From contig NC_080672.1 of the NCBI RefSeq assembly GCF_030247195.1, positions 367,156,271 to 367,220,270 of the forward strand: DNA of 64,000 nt. The letters run 5' to 3'. The translations under genes were made by a program, and so were the position numbers. Below the pieces are notes generated by a model. That model did not search any database. It saw only the letters and a list, made by a program, of their open reading frames with translations, and was not told the DNA's origin. Positions 59,534 to 64,000 of this stretch are shown here, piece after piece (the first letter of the stretch is position 1; each line of letters opens with the position of its first letter). Origin of the DNA: Topomyia yanbarensis (Eukaryota > Arthropoda > Insecta > Diptera > Culicidae).

Positions 59534-60287
59534 GGTAGAAAACGCAAGTGCAACGTTCTAGGGTTAGAATTCTCCGTATGAACGAATTGTTTTCCTCCAA
59601 ATTGAAACATCGAAACCGTTTCATATCAATGCAGCTGGATAAGACTACATAGACGACATGACCAGACACTCGTATTGCGAAACTGTGACTTAAATGTACA
59701 TACCTCTAAGCGAGTTGCTTAATAAGAAAGAGCGAAAGATTTTTCCCCTTGGATGACTGAATGACGTTCTACAGGATTCCGCAAAATTTTATAAATTTTA
59801 TGATTATTTATTTTTTTTGACTGGATTGAGGATGTGCCATCTGGGGTTCTGGAGTATTTTAGCCGAAATGTTCGTGATCGATACCAACCATCAGGAATCG
59901 AATTGGACCTGCGCAGACATCAGGTCGAAACGATTCCTGACTCAAAATGCGAATGTGGGCTGTCGTTTGATGCACGATGTATTTTATGTATGCGATATCG
60001 CGGGTGTAGGCATGCGCTGATGATCCCGATTGCATGTTCCCACAAATGGCCAGTTTTATATTATCGCGACGGGAACAAGCGTTTCTATGTTAACGTATTT
60101 TATCGCGTGGTCGATTTCATGTCGCGTATGCTAGCGGATCTATAATTTCGCGTGTTTGGATTCGCTTAAATAACCATGTAGCCGTTCCGTTTTTCATGTT
60201 CCTGCGGGTCGTTATTCTGATGTTTAGTTTTGAGTGTATGGTTTTGATGCTGGATGAAAGTGAGCTCTTCCATCTCGCTGGTGTATA
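59534..60287 (+). other. No supported gene
   Basis: Contains short plus-strand ORFs at 59817-60145 with several cysteines (ILCMRYRGCRHA) but no recognised fold. TATCGCGGGTGTAGGCATG (59995-60013) is echoed at 60541-60561 as ATCGTGGCTGTAGGTATG, a diverged local repeat. Confidence 0.35.
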
Positions 60288-60388
60288 TCCCAAGTAACAA
60301 TTGAGTTTTTATAGCATGCTACAAGTGCAATCTGAGTTTTATTAGTGGCTATAAAATTACCATAAAATCTCAATTGTTACTAGGGATA
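60288..60388. mobile_element. ~95-bp palindromic MITE, second copy
   Basis: CAAGTAACAATTGAGTTTTT opens it and AATCTCAATTGTTACTAGGG closes it. The central CTACAAGTGCAATCTGAG differs from 48217-48308 by single bases, implying recent spread. Confidence 0.75.
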
Positions 60389-61109
60389 CGTTCCGCATTT
60401 TAGAGTAGGAGCTTCCGGAAAAGTATGAATAATGAACACGCGAGAGTGGCTGTTTGTATGTTGGCACACAAGATCGCGTTTATAAATTCGTAAGTGCCAC
60501 CACAGTAACTTCATCACCTGGACGTTTATACGATTGCGAGATCGTGGCTGTAGGTATGCACGAATTTCGCGATAATGCAAACCGAGTTTGCATTATCACG
60601 AAAGACTCGATCGTTTGTATGTTATTGTGTACTTTTTTATCGTGTGGGCATTTGTACATCCTGTATACTAGCTCATTTGATATTTCTAATGTGTATCTTT
60701 AACAGTCTGGTCATTCCTGTGTGCATTTAAGTCTCACAGTGAAAGAAACGGCACATTAATTAGACATTCATTCAGTAAAGGTTAGATGGACGTACGATTC
60801 CTATGCTACCATATATTAGAGAAGGACATAAAAATCATGGCAGTCATGCACAGAACGACAAAAAACAATTAAAATGAGATGAGAAAGGCAAAAACATACA
60901 GCAAACAATAAAGAACAATAGTATTTACGGCAGCAAACAAATATTAGAAACACTAACTACTGATTGACGGTTTGGTTTGGGCTGATGAGAGTAGGAAAAA
61001 GACCCAATCAACCCACCGGTCCTCCTCGATGCACTACTATCGAGGCGTATTTCAAGCGACATCTTGAAGCAATTTTATGTTAGAGGTCAACACGAAAAGT
61101 TCCAATAAT

Positions 61110-61300
61110 GATTTCTGTGTGGCATCCAACGGGGAATACAGATCGAAACGGTGACTTAAACGAAAGCAATCAAGTGAAAAAATCCCCCCAGAAACAGCAT
61201 TCGAACCTGCAACCCTTGCGACTCTGGCCCACATTTTCGCATAATTACTTTCGTTTAACTCACCTTTTCGATCTGTTTTCCTCCGTTGGGTACCACCAAA
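61110..61300. mobile_element. Foldback element with ~58-bp arms and a B-box-like loop
   Basis: The left arm (61113-61170) holds GGCATCCAACGGGG, ACAGATCGAAACGGTGA and TTAAACGAAAG. The right arm (61240-61298) holds the inverse. The loop on the minus strand includes GGGTTGCAGGTTCGAATGC, resembling a pol III B box. Confidence 0.55.
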
Positions 61301-62259
61301 AGGTCTCAAATAAGTTATTGGCACCAAGGTCAAAACCCAAAGCAAAAGATAAAATATAGTTACAATTGTTTCAATAGAATATGAACGTCTGTTTTACAAG
61401 GTGACACTCCAAATAGAGATTGACGAATAAACTAGTATTACTTCTTGATAATTTATACATTAGATTTTCTCAAACTGAAGATGTTTGCAGTACCGTCAAT
61501 ACAATTAGTCTTAGAGACGGTTCTAGGTTTCCCGGCCAATTTGACAACAAATATATTTATTTCGGAATTCATGGACTTTTGGAATATGCAGAGACGTAAA
61601 CTACGTATTTGAGCATTTTTGAAACAGTCGTATCCATTGCATAGAAAATATGGAAGAGGCGCTCTTGGGTCGATTTCAATGGATTGATTATATTTTTCTC
61701 TTTTTCTCGCACATGCCTAATAATTTCTTTCTCTCTTTATGTCATAACGAATAAAAAAGAAACGAAAGACTGCCCCAAACTATAGACATGAAATCGAAAC
61801 GTTGATCCTAACTTATTGCTTATTGATTCAACCAGTCGCCACATGCTTCGTCTCGATGTACAGGTTCGCCTCGAACATCGAACCCAAGCGAACGATGTAT
61901 AAACTCTAGTTCAAACATCCGTGTACGTACACTGGGTGCGTACACGAGAACGATTCGCACAAGACAAAAAGAGTCAACCCTAGTGATGATGAGAGTGAGA
62001 AAGAGAAAACTGGTGCCACGAATCTATGTGTACGCGTACCGTGTACATACATGGGCGTCGGTTGCGCAGGCGAACATTTACGAAATAGCGTGTTTGAGTT
62101 CGTACACGAAGTGTTGGTTTGATATGAGCACAGAATCAGAGCGAACATTGTGTACGATGTTCATTTGGAAAGACTGCTGAAAACTGGAGTCCTCGAGTCA
62201 AGGTATTTATCCGTGTCGAAGAACTTCTATGTTGGAAAGCTACTTAACCTCGTCTTTTT
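61301..62259. other. No supported gene; GTACACG-rich stretch at 61,915-62,160
   Basis: GTGTACG/CGTACAC motifs recur at least six times between 61920 and 62160, in both orientations. This suggests a diverged inverted-repeat element. Confidence 0.4.
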
Positions 62260-62645
62260 AGCTTTCCATTGAAATGGCATGACAGATCCACGTAAAATGC
62301 CTCGTGCATGTATACGTGCGAATAGAGCTATTGACGCATGCCTTATATCCGACAAAACTCGTGATGTTTGTGCTGTCATGGTCAATATGACTGTTGATAA
62401 TATAAACAGGAAGTACGCCTATTGCTCGCCATATTTGCCCCATAATGAACCATTACCTTATGATGGGTTCAAAAGTGTTGTATCATAATTTGGCAGGATA
62501 AATGGTTTTCCGCTCATAATCGGCAGTGATGCAAATGCCCACCTTATAAACAGAGCAGCTCTGAGATCATCATGTTTTATCTGTTTTTTTTTTGAAAAAC
62601 CGCTACTAGAGATCAATCCGGAAACATCCGCAGGAGAAAGCTACG
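62260..62645 (+). pseudogene. LOA/R1-type retrotransposon endonuclease fragment
   Basis: The frame runs through MTVDNINRKYAYCSPYLPHN, EPLPYDGFKSVVS, a stop, then FGRINGFPLIIGSDANAHL. This is the central block of an apurinic-type endonuclease, including the GSDANAH motif with the catalytic Asp and Asn. The frame degrades afterwards, although ETSAGESYDVL can still be read. Confidence 0.68.
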
Positions 62646-62749
62646 ATGTACTGGGTAGCGAACAACAATCATTCGTCCCGTTGCCTCTTTACTGTGAGTG
62701 AAAATATATGCCAATTACGGAAAAATAAAATCGCGATTGACTTTTTTCA

Positions 62750-63240
62750 CACCCGTCTTAGACCTACAGTGCGCGAGGTGGAACCGTTGATAAAAGTGAA
62801 AATGGAGCTTGAGCTTACGGAACAGTCAAACATACAACTGCATCATACACGTAATATTATACTAATAGCATTCAACAGTATAGCCTAGGTAGAAAGCTTC
62901 GCGGTGGAGGACAACCTGCCATGCGATGTCGAATATGACAAGGTTTTAACCAGGATGGACAATATGACTGAAATTTCCAAACACGATTTGGCACCGCGTA
63001 CTAGCACAGAATACAATAAAAGATCACAATGTCGAAATATGGAGAAGTGGAATCCGCCACTAATAACACTTGGGACAAACAACTACCATGACATTGTCAA
63101 CCGTGTTCGAGTGATGAGAATGCGACTGGACCACACTTTCGTGGCTGATTACCTCAAGGTAGTAAGTAAACTCAAAGAACGCTACGCACATACCTTGAAC
63201 AGAAGCCGACGAAGTAGTCCTGCTAGTCTACGGTAAGCCA
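62750..63240 (+). pseudogene. LOA/R1-type retrotransposon ORF1 fragment
   Basis: REVEPLIKVKMELELTEQSN, IQLHHTRNIILIAFNS, a stop, then VEDNLPCDVEY and later VNRVRVMRMRLDHTFVADYL. This resembles the gag-like ORF1 protein of LOA-group elements. It lies downstream of the endonuclease fragment, the reverse of a normal element, so these are two separate insertions or a rearrangement. Confidence 0.5.
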
Positions 63241-63299
63241 TGCGCTAAAACAACTAAGAAAAATTCATCTACCACAAACAGCAATCGACATTTGGCGAT

Positions 63300-63490
63300 A
63301 CCCCCATGCTCATGGTCCAGATTCACCTTCACTATATGGTGTTTTTTGATAGTGTTTGTGATGGGATCAACCCATGAAAATACCTTCACCATGGTCCAGT
63401 ATATCGCATGTAAAAACCATATTATGGTGTATCTATGGGTTATTCATGGTCTTTTCAAGGGGTTGTATGGTGTTTGAACCCATGAAAATT
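63300..63490. mobile_element. MITE interior related to 50388-50640
   Basis: CACCATGGTCCA, CCATATTATGGTGTAT, GGTCTTTTCAAGGGG and GGTGTTTGAACCCATGAAAA match the inverse of the 50388-50640 interior. The CCCGAGCA ends are not intact (AGCCGG at the right). Confidence 0.6.
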
Positions 63491-64000
63491 TATTTCGGAT
63501 AGCCGGACAAACAATATTCCACGGTATCCCGAAACCAATAGTTAACATACTTAGGAGAGTAATAAACAAAAAAGAAAACGACTATACCAGAGTAACCCAG
63601 AAACACAAAAAGCATCAAAGATCCAACAGCGAAAACCAAAACTGCTCTACCGACGATGACATGCAGGTGTATACGAGGGAGAAGGCAGACGGAACGATCA
63701 ACAAGCAGCAGAGGGTAAAGCAAACAATGGTTTCCTGCCGAGGAGGAAAACCCACACAGTTTCAATATTAGTAAAAGGTGTATTAGAAAATGCGAGTTCG
63801 GATACGATAACACCTGATCTTCGGCGCTATTTTTGCACAACTACATATGTTACTTGGGCAGTCATGGGTTTTCACCTTATCCACACACGCATCCCCACAT
63901 GCCAAAATACGTTAGCAACAAGTCAACGTTGCATTAATTCTGCATTCATATTATATCTTTTGAATTAAGTGCTTCAGGGTCGACACGTAACTCATCAAGT

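Overview
This is eukaryotic, AT-rich, repeat-dense DNA from an insect, most likely a culicid mosquito. That attribution is inferred from the mix of tRNA-derived SINEs, RTE-like, Jockey-like and R1/LOA-like non-LTR retrotransposon relics, mariner relics, and very many MITEs and foldback elements packed around one conserved insect gene. No prokaryotic features, rRNA genes, true tRNA genes or CRISPR arrays are visible.

The one gene that can be named is on the minus strand at about 53.4-58.0 kb. It is the 5' part of Tet, a TET-family dioxygenase, in its CXXC-containing long form. A 392-codon first coding exon (55558-56733) is low-complexity (poly-Gly, Gln/His run, basic patch). An 84-bp intron separates it from a 47-codon exon (55333-55473) that encodes a complete TET/IDAX-type CXXC zinc finger. 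Both splice junctions are phase 0. A candidate third exon of 25 codons lies at 53454-53528. A long 5' leader runs right of the start codon, with a start-stop uORF ending one base before the Tet AUG and a good splice acceptor at about 57936. The Cys-rich and double-stranded beta-helix catalytic exons were not found, so they should lie left of the window. If so, most of 1-53 kb is Tet intron sequence; this is inference.

The rest is a graveyard of transposons. 0.1-9 kb: SINE fragment, palindromic MITEs, Jockey-like and RTE-like relics, a mariner relic. 10.5-11.9 kb: unique sequence without a convincing gene. 12.2-16 kb: MITEs, a mariner relic, a degenerate direct repeat. 18.7-20 kb: a minus-strand mariner relic interrupted by a small hAT-type MITE. 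21.7-25.8 kb: MITEs and a SINE. 25.9-27.5 kb: a GTTAG-rich tract and a unique island with one unassigned ORF. 28.4-36.5 kb: nested foldback and hAT elements, a SINE, a piggyBac-type MITE. 38-40.4 kb: unique sequence. 40.7-53 kb: a perfect-stem hairpin, RTE-like, R1/LOA-like and Jockey-like relics, foldbacks, SINEs and a mariner relic. 53-58 kb: largely transposon-free Tet 5' region. 58.7-64 kb: foldbacks, MITEs and R1/LOA-type fragments.

No undescribed multi-gene system is visible. The points most worth checking are the translational control layout at the Tet start, the candidate third exon, the 26-27.5 kb island, and transposon nestings that can be read base by base from their target-site duplications.
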